DNA from: Sarcocystis neurona
Taxonomy: Eukaryota > Apicomplexa > Conoidasida > Eucoccidiorida > Sarcocystidae
Assembly: GCA_000727475.1 (NCBI GenBank)
Contig: KL647292.1
Location: 199,413 to 263,412 of the forward strand
Direction of reading: 5' to 3'
DNA: 64,000 nt
Part shown: in pieces, positions 26,332-39,469 of the stretch
How positions within the stretch are numbered: the stretch's first letter is position 1
Layout of the letters: each line of letters begins with the position of its first letter
The notes under the pieces: generated by a model
What the model saw: only the letters and a program-made list of their open reading frames with translations
What the model was told of the DNA's origin: nothing
Databases searched by the model: none
Position numbers and translations under genes: made by a program

Positions 26332-26713
26332 CCTTGATTCGCTTGATCACGTACGGTTTCGCAACTGCGTATAAATCATTCATGTCAAGCACCGGAAATA
26401 TGTATTGCCAGTTGGTCAACTGGTGGCTTCTCCTATCCGATTCGCACTGGTGCAGCATCTTCTCCCATAAGGGTACTTCCATTCGAACATCCTTCACTAA
26501 CATTGATAAACTTGCTGTTTTCTTTGATACAACTGTATGTGTGTATATATGTGTTGTGCAAACATGCAGTCTTTCCAGTGAAGTTGTCTTTCTCGCAGTT
26601 TATTCTTCTGCCCCCCTGGCTACGCTAGCAGTCGGACGCGTCTTGTAAGAATCTTGTAAGAACATCTGCATTGTGGACTTGCGGTTTCGACAATTGCTTG
26701 CAAACTCTTCTCC
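26332..26713 (-). CDS. Two exon candidates of an unidentified gene
   Basis: Exon at 26332-26496: after an ATGTTAG acceptor the frame reads MEVPLWEKMLHQCESD, then LTNWQYIFPVLDMNDLYA, then KPYVIKRIK, ending at a GTAGGT donor (54 whole codons, phase 1 in and out). The opposite strand in the same place reads far less like protein. A second candidate begins at 26713 after a strong pyrimidine acceptor (ATATTTTTTTCAG) and reads GEEFASNCRNRKSTMQ. Joining the two in phase needs a weak GTCCGA donor. The product is not recognised. No ATG or stop is assigned. Confidence 0.33.
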
Positions 26714-27549
26714 CTGAAAAAAATATATATGCAACAAAAACGCGCCAACCACATACAGGCGTGACACGCATCGTGGGTAAATGTACACGTATATAGACTT
26801 ACGTTGCCGTATCCACTGCATCGCGTTACTTGTGTAGACTCGTACATATACCGACTGTAATCGTGCACACATAAACATCTACTACAGATCACATCGTCAC
26901 ATACACCGAGGTATCAACTTAAACGCAAATATACCTGCTCCGTACGTAAGAGGACTCGTGTATGTCCAACGCGTTGATAAAACAAAGAATTCTCTGTTTG
27001 TTACACAGTGCAGCTAGGTGGTGACAAGTTGAATATGCTGATTGTACCAGTCGCCGTTCTGTTGGACGCGCAAATATAAAACTCGCGTCATCTTGTGAAC
27101 TGCATGGTTTGAATTGTAGAAGAAACCTCCCCTTGTGGCGGGCGACGGCGATGAGAGAGAGGAAGAGAAGATACAATAATAAAGAAACATGAATGGGACG
27201 GTGCCGGTAATAGGGCTTTGAGCCTGCTGAGCAGTGACAGTAACAGGATTACTGTAGTATCCAAGGACTTCGCATTCGGTAGGACGGCTAATGCACACGG
27301 CCGTCACCAAACAACGATATGCAAGAGAGGTAGGATTCTCTCTTATCGACTGACTGACAGGCTACGCGCTATAGCCGGTTTGGCCATCTCCTAGAGGGTC
27401 TGCTACAGTACACCGCACGTCACCGCTTTTCTTTCCAAGCAGCACTCTATCTAGAAGTCATGCTGCATTGTCGCTTCAGTGTCGTTGCCAACTGAAGTGA
27501 AGACCTGCTAGTCAAGAAGACCTTATTACGTTTGCCTCCACGAGTCAAC

Positions 27550-27688
27550 GGGTAGTGTCCGGAGTTATGGATCCATTTTGAGAAACAGCTGACAAAAGGT
27601 GGTGAATCATAGTTACCAACTGATAGAAGTGTTCATCTATTGTCCCCGTGTCCCCACCAGCGGTCAATAGAGAGGGAGATGGCAGGAT
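27550..27688 (-). CDS. Isolated exon candidate, unidentified
   Basis: After the acceptor GTGTGTCAGCAG the frame reads ILPSPSLL, then DTGTIDEHFYQLVTM, then IHHLLSAVSQNGS. It has an amphipathic, protein-like composition. The 3' end is unclear: a GTAACT donor inside or a weak GTTGAC at the end. It may belong to the same minus-strand gene as the exons at 26.3-26.7 kb. Confidence 0.25.
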
Positions 27689-28372
27689 CTGCTGACACAC
27701 ACATGGCAAATGATATACCTTCAGGCGAGAGTACACAGACAAATTACGAGCAGTACGTTTTCTCTGTTTCAGTCGTGGCGGTGACGAATGTCCAGTTAAG
27801 TATCGCTTAAGTTAGAGTTGTGCTGCGTAAAGATAACTGCGAGGCGATGGGCCGGTGTTTTACGTTGTCTCCACGAATGAACATTAGCGGGAGTGTAAAT
27901 GGCGTTGGGGCAGTAACCCACGTTCTCATTTTCGTATCGGGCGCACTCAGAAGAATGAAGACAATGCCGGAAGCGTTCGCAGTCACAGACTGCAGTACTC
28001 TCGTTTAGCAAGACGGTGAATAGTTTATATCTTTCCTTCACCCTATTGCCGACTATTATTGTTATTATTTAGTTGTTGTTAGAATAAGCTGTGTTCGTCA
28101 GAATGTTCACTGAATGGATAATTGGCTGCAACTACACTACTACTGTCAAATGTGTGCTGAACAGCCTACTGGATGCTACTGAAAAGGGCGACCTTTTAGG
28201 TGCTCATCGACGATTCTAGCTATTGTATGTTGTATGTTCGTAGCTGTAATTGTAGCAGGCTGTGCCCGACACCCTACGTATGCACGTGGTTATCAAACAA
28301 AATACTAGTAACAACTTTTCCAAGGGGGCGTTAGCGCCTTGCTAGAAAGCAACAACACTGACATTTTCGCAG

Positions 28373-28440
28373 GACAAGTTACCCTCGCACGTTCTCCCGC
28401 CAACGTGGACACAGGGACCTCTGCCTATTTCACTCAACAC
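28373..28440 (+). CDS. Isolated exon candidate, unidentified
   Basis: A 68-base segment between the acceptor ACATTTTCGCAG and the donor GTATGT. The open frame reads QVTLARSPANVDTG and then TSAYFTQH. Both splice sites look good, but no partner exon was identified. Confidence 0.2.
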
Positions 28441-29496
28441 GTATGTATAGCTGCACGTGGTGCACAACGTGCTGTGACATTTACAACGGGACGCAGAACA
28501 CCTCTGCGTGTAAGCAGGCGCCGCCGTCATGTGCTGGACAGAACTACACGACTAGATCCTGGTATTCTGTAGCTTGTGCGGGAAAGAGCTGACGCTGACT
28601 TGTGTATATAAAAACTAAATAGATGACCGCCTGCGCAAATATAGAAACATGGTTGTGACGTATGCAGATTAGGGGCTGCCGGTAATCTTGCTTGTCCACC
28701 AAAAAAAGAATCTAGATGCACATGTATGTGTGCACGCAGACAGGTTTGTGCGGCAAAGCTGAACATACGCATGTACTGTATATCAACAGACGAGAACAGT
28801 GCGCGTGTCTTTACGAAGTAGAAAGGCTTTGGAACTGCATATATAGAATTCAACGTTACTGCGTATCCTTCTCCGTGTCGCCGCCGGCTTCTGTAAATAA
28901 AAAACGGGCGAGCTAATCGTTTATACTTGTTTTCAGATCAGGGATCTGATGTGTGCTGGCCACGATAAATCACTTACCTGTCAACCGAAGCAAGTCGGAG
29001 ACTGGAACCTACATTTCAAAATCGACGGCTATCAACAGGTAGTACAGCGCATTCATGTAGCGGCAGGAAGAGTCGGTCAATAAAGCAGGCTGCTACAGAA
29101 CACACACACGCAGAAACGGAAAGAAGGCGAACGCCAATATGAAGTGCGTACGGGCCATTTCGCTAAAACGGTGACCCTTACAACTGCAAGGGGGAATTCC
29201 AGTAGAACAGGCGCCTACAGCCATAATTTTTAAAACACCGGTGCCGCAAAACTGTTCTTTTCAAGCACCTGTGTCAGATGCTGTATCTGACAGCAGTTGC
29301 GGCGAACGTGGGCGCCTGTCTTAGTGGAAAACACCATCTAAATCACAACCGTAATCACAAGTGGCGCAAGCAGACGATATCTACACACATAATTAACGTA
29401 CTGCACAAACGGATGGTGGAAACGTCGACCAAGATTAAGCATTACGATATCCTGTGTCTATAACACAGGAGGCTGTGAACGAACTGATTAGAGTGT

Positions 29497-29814
29497 ATGT
29501 TTAAACGCGGTAAATACAAGGCTCGTGGAGAAGCAGGCCATCGTTCAGGTGAAGGTACGACTACATTAATTGACTTGAAAAACAGTCGCGTTCAGAATGT
29601 TCAGCTTCTAGTCATAGAAATTGTTTGCAAGGGAGCTGCGTGTGAACGAAGTGACGTTGCGCAAGTGCACTTACAAATGGTAAATGCCATTGCAGAGGAG
29701 CAGGCGACGAAGTGGGAAGCAGATAACATTGGGCAGTGTTCTACATACGCATCTGACAAGAATGTTCAGCAGGTACTCTTGCAAATAACTAGTTCACAGA
29801 GTCTTCTAACTTAA
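29497..29814 (+). CDS. 105-residue open frame, unidentified
   Basis: An uninterrupted ATG-to-stop frame starting MFKRGKYKARGEAGHR. It is hydrophilic, with a possible helical stretch around AQVHLQMVNAIAEEQA. It has no signal peptide, membrane span or known motif. Frames of this length occur by chance in a 64-kb window, so this is a weak call. Confidence 0.2.
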   Translation: MFKRGKYKARGEAGHRSGEGTTTLIDLKNSRVQNVQLLVIEIVCKGAACERSDVAQVHLQMVNAIAEEQATKWEADNIGQCSTYASDKNVQQVLLQITSSQSLLT

Positions 29815-32800
29815 AAACTGGTAAGCCAACATACGCGCTGGAAGCAAGAAGAGTAAAGCCGTCGTCGCACAGAAACCAAACGCTAAATACGTCTCCTTTC
29901 AATACATGAGAAGGTATCCCGCCAGAAAGACCACACCCATTTTCAATACAGCTAATATTATATGAAGCTTGTGAGACAGCCTTTTAGATAAGTCTTCGCA
30001 GGACTGCGTAGTGGATCTGGTGATGGCACCGTGTCAGCACACACACACTATGTGGAACGTGAAGGAGACAGAGAGCATTGTTGAGTTATGAAGTGGAACT
30101 TCTCCAGACGCAGCGGCCAAACTCATAAATTGGGAAATGAGAGGGACGTTGCCCTGCATATGCATTCACTCTTAACTGTGAAGGCAGTGATAATTGGCGA
30201 CTACACATACAGACCACAATGAGAATGTCTGTTGTGTCCCCCAATGTACGTTACACAAGCCGATGAAACAAAGCCCCACTGCCCTCAACGAATTGTCCCC
30301 CAATATGCCTCACAGAAGCTGATAAAACAAAAACCCATCCCCGTGAACGTATATCTGCTGCACCGATATAACTTCGGACGTGCCAGCCGACACGTACGAT
30401 AGGGAGCATACGTATTCATTTATTTTTGCATGTGGCGGCGTGCAGACATACATGACTATGTGTGCGCAGCGCTGACATAGATCCTGCTTCGACACGGGTA
30501 TATAATACCTATATGCCTATCCAGTACATGCCCTAAACGAATATCTGCTGCATCTGTTCATCTTTCAACGTGTCAGCCTGTACGGACACGTACGACAGTA
30601 AGGACAGGTATTTATTCATTTGTGCCTATGGTGGCTCGCAGACAAACACGACTACGTGTGTGCAACTTTGATATAGAACCTGCTTCCATGCGAGTACTTA
30701 ACACCTATGTGTCTATGCATCATACAAACTACATACCTATATATATATATATATATGTTGTCCATGTGAACACTGTGTGTTTACATTTCCTGTCGCTAGT
30801 GTACCCGCACAGACGTAGTTGAATGTGAGTTATACAATGTCGGATATGTCAGTTGGGAGCTGATTACGGCAAAGCTCGAAGCAAGTGAGAAATCTCCAGA
30901 TTCCCTGATCTCTGCTTCTTCGACCTCGGCGGTCTTTCTTACATCGTCGTCTTTCCATATTTTCACTCACAATAATGGATCCCGTACTTCACCGCATGGG
31001 ATACCTCGTTATTTCATCACGGGAGATGAAGAAAGTGAAGAAGAAATGCAAGCAAAGCTGTTGCCGTAGGTGCTGTGCGGCCAGCGGTGAAGTGCAGCGT
31101 TTTTGACATTTATGAGTGCCGCAGATGCTGTTGCAGTCCCTTAAACGGCGAGTTTCTTTGCTGCAGCTACGCCGGTGCAGCAGGCGCTTAGGCATAGCAG
31201 CTGTTGTATTTGGATTGATTTGTTTAGAAACGGATGTACTTGTAAGTGTCTTTCAGGCAATTGTAACAACAGCAGAAAGCAGCGGCAGAACAAAGAAGCA
31301 GCAGCTGCCGTGTAACGGGCCTTCGCGAAGCATGACCGCGAAACAGCTTTTCCCAAATTTTGCACACCGCAAAATTCTTGATACACGCGGAGCGCGCGGA
31401 CAGATAATCCATCCACATACCTACACACGTGTGTGTACGTACACATGGAAGTACACACACGTATACATATGTGTATACAGATGTAAACTTATACATATAT
31501 AGATAAATAGATTCAGAAGGCTGGATGTGTGCGCGTACGTGTCCATACCTTTTATGTAGTACTGTACACATACGGAACTGCCGTTGTCGTAAAAAACAGC
31601 TGTCTGACAAACTTTAATATGTGACGGCTGCTTCTTTGGTCGCGAGCGTTTGACTCTGCGAAACGACGTGTGGTACGAAGAAAGAGCTGGGACCTGGGCG
31701 TCGGCAAAGTCACATTCTCTTCAATGAAAATAAAAGGGCCGCAGGCGATGCCTTGGCGACGCGAATCGTAACGCTTCTTTTTCTGCGTGGGTCTCCTCAA
31801 AGTCTAGCACTCAAAAATGCTTCTGTATAAGCGACCCCTCCGTATTGCTACGGACGGACATGCGCGCGCTTTATAGAGATCCACACGTCTACATCAACAT
31901 AGATGCAGGTACACATGGACACACGTACACACATATGCACACGTGTCACGTACACAGCGGTACAACACACATACGTACTTTTGTACGTATGTGCGTATGT
32001 ACGTATAGAGACCGAGTGAGAGGACACACCACTTCTACATACGGGCCACTTCTACACACTGCTTCAAGGTGAGGATCTTCTGCGAACAACGTAAATCTTC
32101 GGTGTTTATTTCATACGCGAATCACGCGCGTACCTGTCTGTCTAGGCGCAAAAGTGTCTCCACAACCGTATACGAGACGGGTGTATATATATATATATAT
32201 ATACATAAGTATATCTTTATACAAACACACGTACAAACACACTTGTAGCCAATGTATTTTGGTACACGCAGGTAAAGACTTGTGCACCTGTGTATCTGAC
32301 TACATTCATATCTATACACAAAGGATAAAAATACTTCCGTAGTGTTTCAGCGCCGCGTCCCGCAGTCCTCCACATAACAAACGCGAGTGTCAAAAAGTGT
32401 CGTATCTGCGCCGTTTGTTCCACTTTTCCCGACGACTGCATTCCTCCTTCTCTTCTTCAGAGGTTGTGTCTGGACTTCATCGTCACCCGACACAACGCCC
32501 TTCTCTCTCTAACCTCTATCCTAGAAACGTGTCAAACAAATGCTGTCTGGTTATACATCTCATATGTATGATGGTGCACATGTACATACATATATATACA
32601 TATACATATATATATTATATATATATATATGTAGATCTGTTTGTGTGATATATATATATACACACATACGTATATTCATGTGTGTGTACGTAGGTCTGCA
32701 CGTATGATACATTACATATATATGTATATATGTATGTACGTGTGCCTGACACATACACGCGAATGTATGCACACTTTACGATGTAGGAGGGAGTGTGCAG

Positions 32801-33250
32801 TATAAGTGTATCAATATGTACACAGATATACATACAAATACACGGTGACGGGTATAGATACATATTTATGTATGTAGACTTGCATATATCTATATGTATG
32901 TATATACGCACTCATGTGGAGAGGGAAAGACAGAAAAACGCAATTTTCTACACGAAGAACAACATTTGATTGTCAAACGCTCTCCACAACGTCTGTTGTA
33001 TACTCTTCTCTGTACGTCCATACCACTGCGCAGCAAGAGTGTCTTCATACTCTGCAGGGGAGGGTGCATATATGCACACGCAAATCTATAAGTTCAGCAG
33101 ACATATGTATATCCCTGAGCGTATGGAGAGACAGAGAAGCATATACAGATATTCACACTTCTTCGTCATTGTGCGCGGCTCTGCTGCGCCACTTCCTTTT
33201 GCTGCTCCTTTATTCTTTTCTCCTCCTTTTCCTCCTCCTCTTCGGTTCCT
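29815..33250. other. No supported gene
   Basis: AT-rich microsatellite sequence with short frames. A small plus-strand ATG frame at about 30975 (MDPVLHRMGYLVISS and on) leads toward CAG-like sequence near 31.06-31.3 kb but has no clear splice partner. Confidence 0.4.
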
Positions 33251-33254
33251 GCTG

Positions 33255-33640
33255 CTGCTGCTGCAGAAAACCACTGCCGCTGAAAACTGAGCGCCGAGTG
33301 CTGTTGCTGAGGCTCTGTTTCACGCGTTCTGCTGCTGTGACTTCTCCACTCCGCTGCTGCTATAGAAGACTACACGGCAGCCGTGTGGATCCTGCTGGTA
33401 CCGCAGCCGTCTCTCCTGCTGCTACCGCAGCCGTCTCTCTCCTGCTGCTACCGCAGCCGTCTCTCATGCTGCTGCTGTTACTGCCGGGGGTTGTCTTTTT
33501 TTGCTGCTGCAGCCCCGTGTCTCGTCCTGCTGCTGCGGCTGGCGCTCCTGCTTCTGTTGTCGCGTGTCTTTTCCTGCTGCCGCAGCACCGGCCGAGACCT
33601 GCGCTGCTGCCGCTGCTGCTGCTAAGACGGTGGCGACTCA
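33255..33640. repeat. CTG/CAG-rich tract with short tandem units
   Basis: The plus strand carries CTG and related codon-like repeats, including three tandem copies of a unit containing ACCGCAGCCGTCTCT. On the minus strand this gives AGACGGCTGCGGTAGCAG-type repeats. It lies just beyond the proposed stop of the minus-strand gene at 33882 and may be its 3' untranslated region. Confidence 0.6.
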
Positions 33641-33881
33641 CAGAGCGTTTCGGGCAGCACGCAGAGCGTTTCCTCGGCTCCTGGTTCAGCCAAAACGCAG
33701 CAGCACCTGTTTGTGAGCTGCCCGCTGCTGTCGAGCATGTGCTCCTGCTACTGCTGATGTTCTCTCACCCGTCTCCTCTTCTCTTCCTCCTCTGCCCCCC
33801 CCTGCTTCTGTCCCTCCCCCTGGCTTGCTGATGCTGTGGACAAGTCTGCAGCCGCAGAAGCTGCAGGTGCTGCGGGAAGCG

Positions 33882-36800
33882 CTATTCAACTGCGCGCACG
33901 CGATGCATGCAATCTTCTGCTGCTGCTGTTCTGAACAAAAAAACAGGAGAAGAATCAGTTACAGAAAAGAAACATCTCGCCTTGCAACCTAACTGCCACC
34001 GATGCACGGCATCTCGTGCTGCTGATCTATCGAAAAAAGTTGTCGAACTCATGTGGACCCTTCTCCTCTCCTCGGTTTTCCTGTGCCTCGTCACGCCTGT
34101 TCTCAGCAGTGTATCCTTCATGCGATGTTGTCCACTCACATACATACCTACCCGTGTGGGTGCTGTCCAAGTCCGACACACACATACATGTACGTATATA
34201 GGTACATGCAGACCTACATGCATACACACAAATATTCACATACATACGTGTACCTTTATGGCTCTCTCTCTCTCTAGAAATACCTACATTGTACGTATAT
34301 ATATGTATACGTACGTACTTGTAGAGCGCCCCTTAAAACATACATGCACATATATACATACATATATATTACCTCCACGCATAGCCATATATACACATAG
34401 AATTCTACAGCACTCCCTCTCTCTGTGTCTCGCTACATATATACATATGTATCTCTGCATATTCTCTCCCGGTCCACGTCTATACGGATCCAAATCCGCG
34501 TGTATATATATATATATTATATCTGCCTTGCTCTCTCTCAATATATATATACATATGTATACATATATGCATAAATGTTCTAGCTCTCTCCCTGTGAATG
34601 CACATGTACATATACATAATACTCTAGCTCTCTCCGTGTATGTATATGTATATACGTATACTCACATACGTAAACAGTCTAGCTCTCTTCCTGTACATAT
34701 CCACACGTAGACATACCTGTGCAGCTCTTTCCTCTTCCCTCTCTCTTTCACAGCCATATACATATATCCGTAGCTCCACATATACAAGCGTCTACATGGC
34801 CGTCGAAGGTCTTACTGACAACCTTCCCTAGCCCCACAACACATTCATCAACTGAATTACCTGCAGTACTAGAAGACGAGGCGATCCAGCAATTATTTTC
34901 CTCGCGTTTGACGGATTGCTGGTGCTCCGCTGCGTTCCGCTGGGGAAGAGACGGAAAGGCAGCATTTGATGTGAGAGAGAAGTGAGCAGCCGCTGCTGCT
35001 GGCTGTCGCCCGCTGCTGTGCTGCTGCTGCTGTTCATGCTGTCGGTGCTGCTGTTGTGGCAGCTGTTGCTGGCGATTCTGCTGGTGCTGCTGCTGTTGCT
35101 GCTGCTGCGCCAGTACCTGAGAAGCTGGACGCGCAGGCAGTGCAGGAAAGTCTGCCGCTGCAACAGCAAACGTCCGTCCGCACGGTTTTCTGCTGCATGC
35201 AGTTGCCCTGCAGACGGAGGAGAAAAGGAAAAATTGGAGGCAGCATTGGCAATAAAAAGCAGACGAAACAGCTGCACTAGCAACACTACAGCAGCACCGG
35301 CGGCAGCAACAGCGGCACTCTCAGCAGCAGCAACAGGAGCAGCAGCAACAGGAGCAGCAGCAGCAGGTGCAGCAGCAGCAGGCTCAGCAGCAGTAGAAGG
35401 AGCAGCAGCAGGAGCACGAGGAGCAGGAGCAGCAGCAGCAGAAAGAGCAGCAGCAGGAGGAACAGTGGAAATACAGCAGCGGCATCAGCAGCGGAAGGAC
35501 TTGAAGCAGCCCAGCAGCAGAGGTGGAGACGAGCTTCCACAGGGCGCGTGCTATTCTTTCAGTCTCCTTCTTATTATGAACCGGCAGCCTCCTCGCCTCA
35601 ACTCTTTCAGCGCTGCTGCTGCTGTCTCTAGCGCAGAGAGTAAACATACCCGCAACAGAAACCCGAGTCACACATGGATCTACACAATTATACGTCGTTA
35701 CAGCTGCTGAGTCTAGGGAGCTGAACATATATAGATTTCTTGCCAATATACGTAGAGAAGACACAACTTGATCTACATATATACATATATATGTGTATAT
35801 ATATGTATGTGAAGATGTTGAAGAAATGAATATATGTAGGAACATACATGTTTACATACAAATATAGCAAGTACACATATGTGTACATGTATGTATGTGT
35901 AAAAGTGTGTATAAGTAGGAACGTGAGTGTTTACATAGAAGTAGAAAATACACAGAGATAGAATGAAATATGTATGTATAGCTAGATTTGTGTGTATACC
36001 TGTAGACGTATGCAGCTACGTATACTTCTTTGTACAGATGTACTGGTACGTATAACTGTATAGAAAAATATACGGACGCTGCTGCTTAAGACGTGGCGTG
36101 TGTCTTCTTTGCCTTCGAAGGGCAGACAGGTGCAAATGCGCCTGTCTCCGCAGCAACTTCTCCTGCGCTGCCGCATGCACTCGGGAGATTTCTGCTGCAG
36201 GAGACGGGACGGAAAAGAACAGCACGGAGGACAGCAGACGCACACAGAAGAAGAGTTTATCGAAGCAGCGTGGCAGCTGCACGGGAGAGGAGGCAGACAC
36301 GCATGCACACAGAGACGCAAGGAGGAGACGAGACGCGCCCAAAGTGAGACACAAACCAGACAGGGAGGTGAGGTTCACCGGATACGTACAACGAGACAGG
36401 TACGCGAAACGCATGCAGGCGAGAGCAGAGACGGAAGACGAACAGCCCCCGCAACTCAGCAAGGAAGAGAGACACGAGGGAGTGCCGCAGCTGGCGGAAC
36501 TACACGAGAGAAGGGGGGGGGAAGGATGCAGGGAGACGGGCACACGCAGAAAAGACACGGAGAGACGGGGACTGCGCCACACGGACGGTCCCGCGCACAC
36601 GCACAGGCAGCACACACCACAACAACAAAGACGCACACACACACACACACACACTTCACCAGGACGTGTAGAAGAACGTGTGTCTACCTGCGGAGAAGAC
36701 GTGGCTGATGGCCACACACACCAGACAGTTCGTTTGAAGCACTTGCATGTAGAGAGGACTCTGCAGCGAGACGCACACAGAATCGGAGAGAGAAACGCTC

Positions 36801-37040
36801 TCGGAGACACCACCTACCACGACTCCGCACTGGTCGCTGCTGTCTCTGCCGAGGCTGGTCTCCCTCCTGCTGCCGCTGCTGCCCGTCCACCCCCACGCGG
36901 CGGCGCAGCTGCTGCAAAAGCAGGTCCTTCTCCTCCTCCTCCTCCTCTTCGGCTGCTGCTGCTGCTGCTCGTGCCGGCACCGGAAGCAGCGACACTGCTG
37001 TGCGCTGCTGCCGTAAGGGACGGAAACTGCTCCTGTCTCT
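33882..37040 (-). CDS. Unidentified CAG-type gene with Ala run then Glu run
   Basis: Minus-strand exons: 36818-37040 (acceptor TGTTCTTTCGCAG, GTAGGT donor), 36074-36194 (acceptor CGTCTCCTGCAG), 35117-35207 (acceptor CTCCTCCGTCTGCAG, donor GTACTG) and 33882-33930 (acceptor TTTTTTTGTTCAG, stop). Exon 1 reads RDRSSFRPLRQQ, a run of Ala, a run of seven Glu, then KDLLLQQLRRRVGVD. It joins exon 2 in phase, giving EISRVHAAAQEKLLRRQ. Exon 3 reads QLHAAENRADGRLLLQ and joins in phase to TAAAEDCMHRVRAVE, stop. The exon 2 to 3 junction does not agree in phase with the obvious GTATAT donor, so an exon is missing or the donor differs. The 5' end lies upstream of 37040. All acceptors have strong pyrimidine tracts. 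The charged helical segments suggest coiled coil; no domain is recognised. Confidence 0.5.
35280..35520. repeat. CAG-rich tract, plus-strand polarity
   Basis: About 240 bases of near-continuous CAG-type trinucleotides (GCAGCAGCAGGAGCAG and similar). It is open in a plus-strand frame giving Ala/Gly and in a minus-strand frame giving poly-Leu. Its polarity is opposite to the exons on either side, so it is probably intronic to the minus-strand gene. Confidence 0.6.
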
Positions 37041-37946
37041 CTGCGAAAGAACAGCAGGCGGCACACAGCTTCCACCGCTATACTATCCAGCAGACTCGTA
37101 GCAGTTACACAAATAACGGGGGAAGCATATCATACATACGTACGTACACAAGCGAATACATACATATATAGAGAGAGAGAAGAGAAACACAGAGAGAGAC
37201 AGGAAGAAACGTGCATACACACACACACGCGCAGACGCACACAAGCTCCATCGCCGCCACGTGTCAACAGATTTCTAGGGGTTCACGGAAGAATGCGTAT
37301 GAATACCAAATACGTACGTACACAAATATGTGGGTACATATGTATATATGGAGAGACAGACAGAGAGAGAGAAAAGCGCACAGATATAGAAAGACAGAGA
37401 GAAGTGCATGTACACAAATATCGATAGGAAGATACGTACACAGAGACATCGAACGAGACATCGGCAGGGACAATTATATATATATATATATAAATAGGAG
37501 GATATGTGCGAATGTAGAGCCACCCGTATACACACACATATGTGGAGATACACCTGCTAACAACGGTAGACACGCGGGTACCCCCGCGCAACGCCAAACA
37601 ACTGTCCCCACGTAAAAGCCGCTGCAGCAGAGAAGACGGGTGTAGGGCGTGGTGCAAACCGCCCTATACATATATACATAGACGAGACAGACGCGGGAGA
37701 CATCTGATGTGCATCTCTATACAGAGACAGGAAGAGCAGGACACACGGAGAGAAAGACAAGCGAAAAGAGAAGAACGGTAAGATAGACACAGACCGAAGA
37801 AGCGGGAAGAAAAAAAAGAAGCGGGAAGAATAGTATCAGATGATAAAGAGGGAAAAGTGGTTCTACAAGCAAGACTTGCAAGCAGAGAGAGAGAGACGTC
37901 ACGCACGCATATGACAGCGATAGCTACCCACCTGCCGCTCACGCAC

Positions 37947-37977
<31 letters not shown>

Positions 37978-38160
37978 AGTATAGAGACATATGTACATAT
38001 ACCTATAAGTATAGACGTGTAGAATAAATAAAATTCCACAGAGATATACATCCATGCGCACTACTGCCTGTCTAGTGGATGAGGAGAGGGCGAACGTAAA
38101 ATGATATGTGCAACGGCACAAGAAGAGGGAAACAGAGATCTGCAGGGACATCCGTAGAGT

Positions 38161-39228
38161 GTGTACAAATCCCCATGGATAAGCATCGAAGGAAGCACCA
38201 AGAAGAGAGCGCCACGGGCTGCTCCGCCCAGCAGCAGCAACCGCAGCAGCTGCAGCATCGCGAAATCTTTTGCTGCGGCGGCAAAAGCAGCAAAAGCAAC
38301 AGCAACTGCAGCAGCGGAAAACGCTGCCTCTACCTTTTTTTGTCCTTCTCTTTCTCGTCAGGTAGAGCGCTTATGCCAGCAGTACCAGCAAGCTGGACGT
38401 GTAGGGTGCGACAGCAGCACAACGACCAGCGGCAGCAGCGGCAGCAGCAGCGGCAGTAGCAGCCAAACTGGTAATCGGAGCAGCAGCAGCAGCCAGTCGC
38501 GGCAGCGGCACCAACAGTAGCAGCAACAGCGGAAGCAGCAACAGCGGAAGCAGCAACAGCGGAAGCAGCAACAGCGGAAGCAGCAACAGCGGAAGCAGCA
38601 AAAGCGGAAGCAGCAACAGCGGAAGCAGCAACAGCGGAAGCAGCAACAGCGGAAGTTCCAGCGTTGAGCCGCGCGAGCCGTAGAAGACGCCACTCATAGT
38701 CCACAGCAGCAGCAGAGAGAGGATGCATCTACAGCAGCAGCATCAGCAGCACATGAAATAGACTGCCGTGGTTCGTAGCAGCACGAGCAGTGAGTGAAGT
38801 GGGGCAGAAAAACCAGGAGCAGCTGCCCAAGACGTGCAGCGGCAGCAAAAAGTGGCGCAGCAGCAGCCACATCGCAGACGAGGAATTTCTGCAGCAGCAG
38901 GAACCACCTCCGATCACAGCATCGGAGGACAACGAAAAGGAGGCGTGACGTATGTGGCACGCGAGAAAATGAGCGACGGGGGTCCACAGACACTGCGACT
39001 TGCGTAGCAGCAGCAGCTGATGCCGCGTCTAATGTCCTGCAGCAACAAGAGGAGAGCTGCGTCGGCTTCAAGAGTAGCAGCGGAGAGAAACGGGACTACA
39101 GCAGCAGTAGAACCCCTTGTCGCCGCATTAGAAAATGCGGAGGCGTAGCTGCAGAGGAAAGGCCGATGGAACGAGATCAGCCGCAAGCACAGCAGGAACA
39201 GCAGCAAGAGGAGGAGGAGGAGTGGTAG
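38161..39228 (+). CDS. Unidentified CAG-type gene or exons (candidate)
   Basis: The plus strand carries the CAG polarity. One frame from 38161 to about 38466 contains AKSFAAAAKAAKATATAAAE, then VERLCQQYQQAGRVG, then a Ser/Gly run, with a possible GTAATC donor. A pyrimidine-rich stretch just before VERL could also be an acceptor. A second open frame, 38794-39228, ends with AADAASNVLQQQEE, then ERPMERDQPQAQQEQ, then five Glu and Trp before the stop. Between them lies a 15-bp tandem repeat. Exon borders are not settled and the product is unknown. The frame is Ala/Ser/Gln-rich, as in coccidian homopolymer-bearing proteins. Confidence 0.35.
38520..38656. repeat. 15-bp tandem repeat, 9 copies
   Basis: Nine copies of AGCAGCAACAGCGGA with almost no variation; one copy has AAA for CAA. 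Because 15 is divisible by three, any frame reads a five-residue repeat (for example AATAE on plus). Confidence 0.95.
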
Positions 39229-39469
39229 GAGCGAGGAGTTGCGCCACCGCCTAGCAGCGGACTACAGAAAAAGAGCCGTACCTCTCTCTGGTCGCAGGGC
39301 TGCTGCTTCTCGTAAATAGCATCGCAGCGCGTGCCACTCGGAAAAGGAGAGAGCCGAAGAAAAAACGGCAGCGCAACGAGAAAGCCACTGCTGAAGGCTT
39401 CTTGCTTCATCAGCAGACGCGCGTAGGCGGTAATACGCAGGTCTACAAAAGAAGCATACACACATACAT

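Noticed and set aside
27830..28010. LSm-like LMFIRGDNV motif on the minus strand
   Set aside because: No Sm1 motif is found nearby and another frame of the same bases is equally open; insufficient.
32914..33831. 305-residue plus-strand frame rich in Leu and Cys
   Set aside because: CTG-read poly-Leu/Cys frames are antisense artefacts of CAG tracts; no membrane-protein pattern or motif is seen.
35286..35540. Poly-Leu minus-strand frame resembling a membrane protein
   Set aside because: Pure translation of a CAG tract read in reverse.
36098..37171. 357-residue plus-strand frame
   Set aside because: It is antisense to the better-supported minus-strand exons at 36074-37040. It arises because the minus strand is pyrimidine-rich (introns), which makes the plus strand Arg/Glu-rich and stop-poor.
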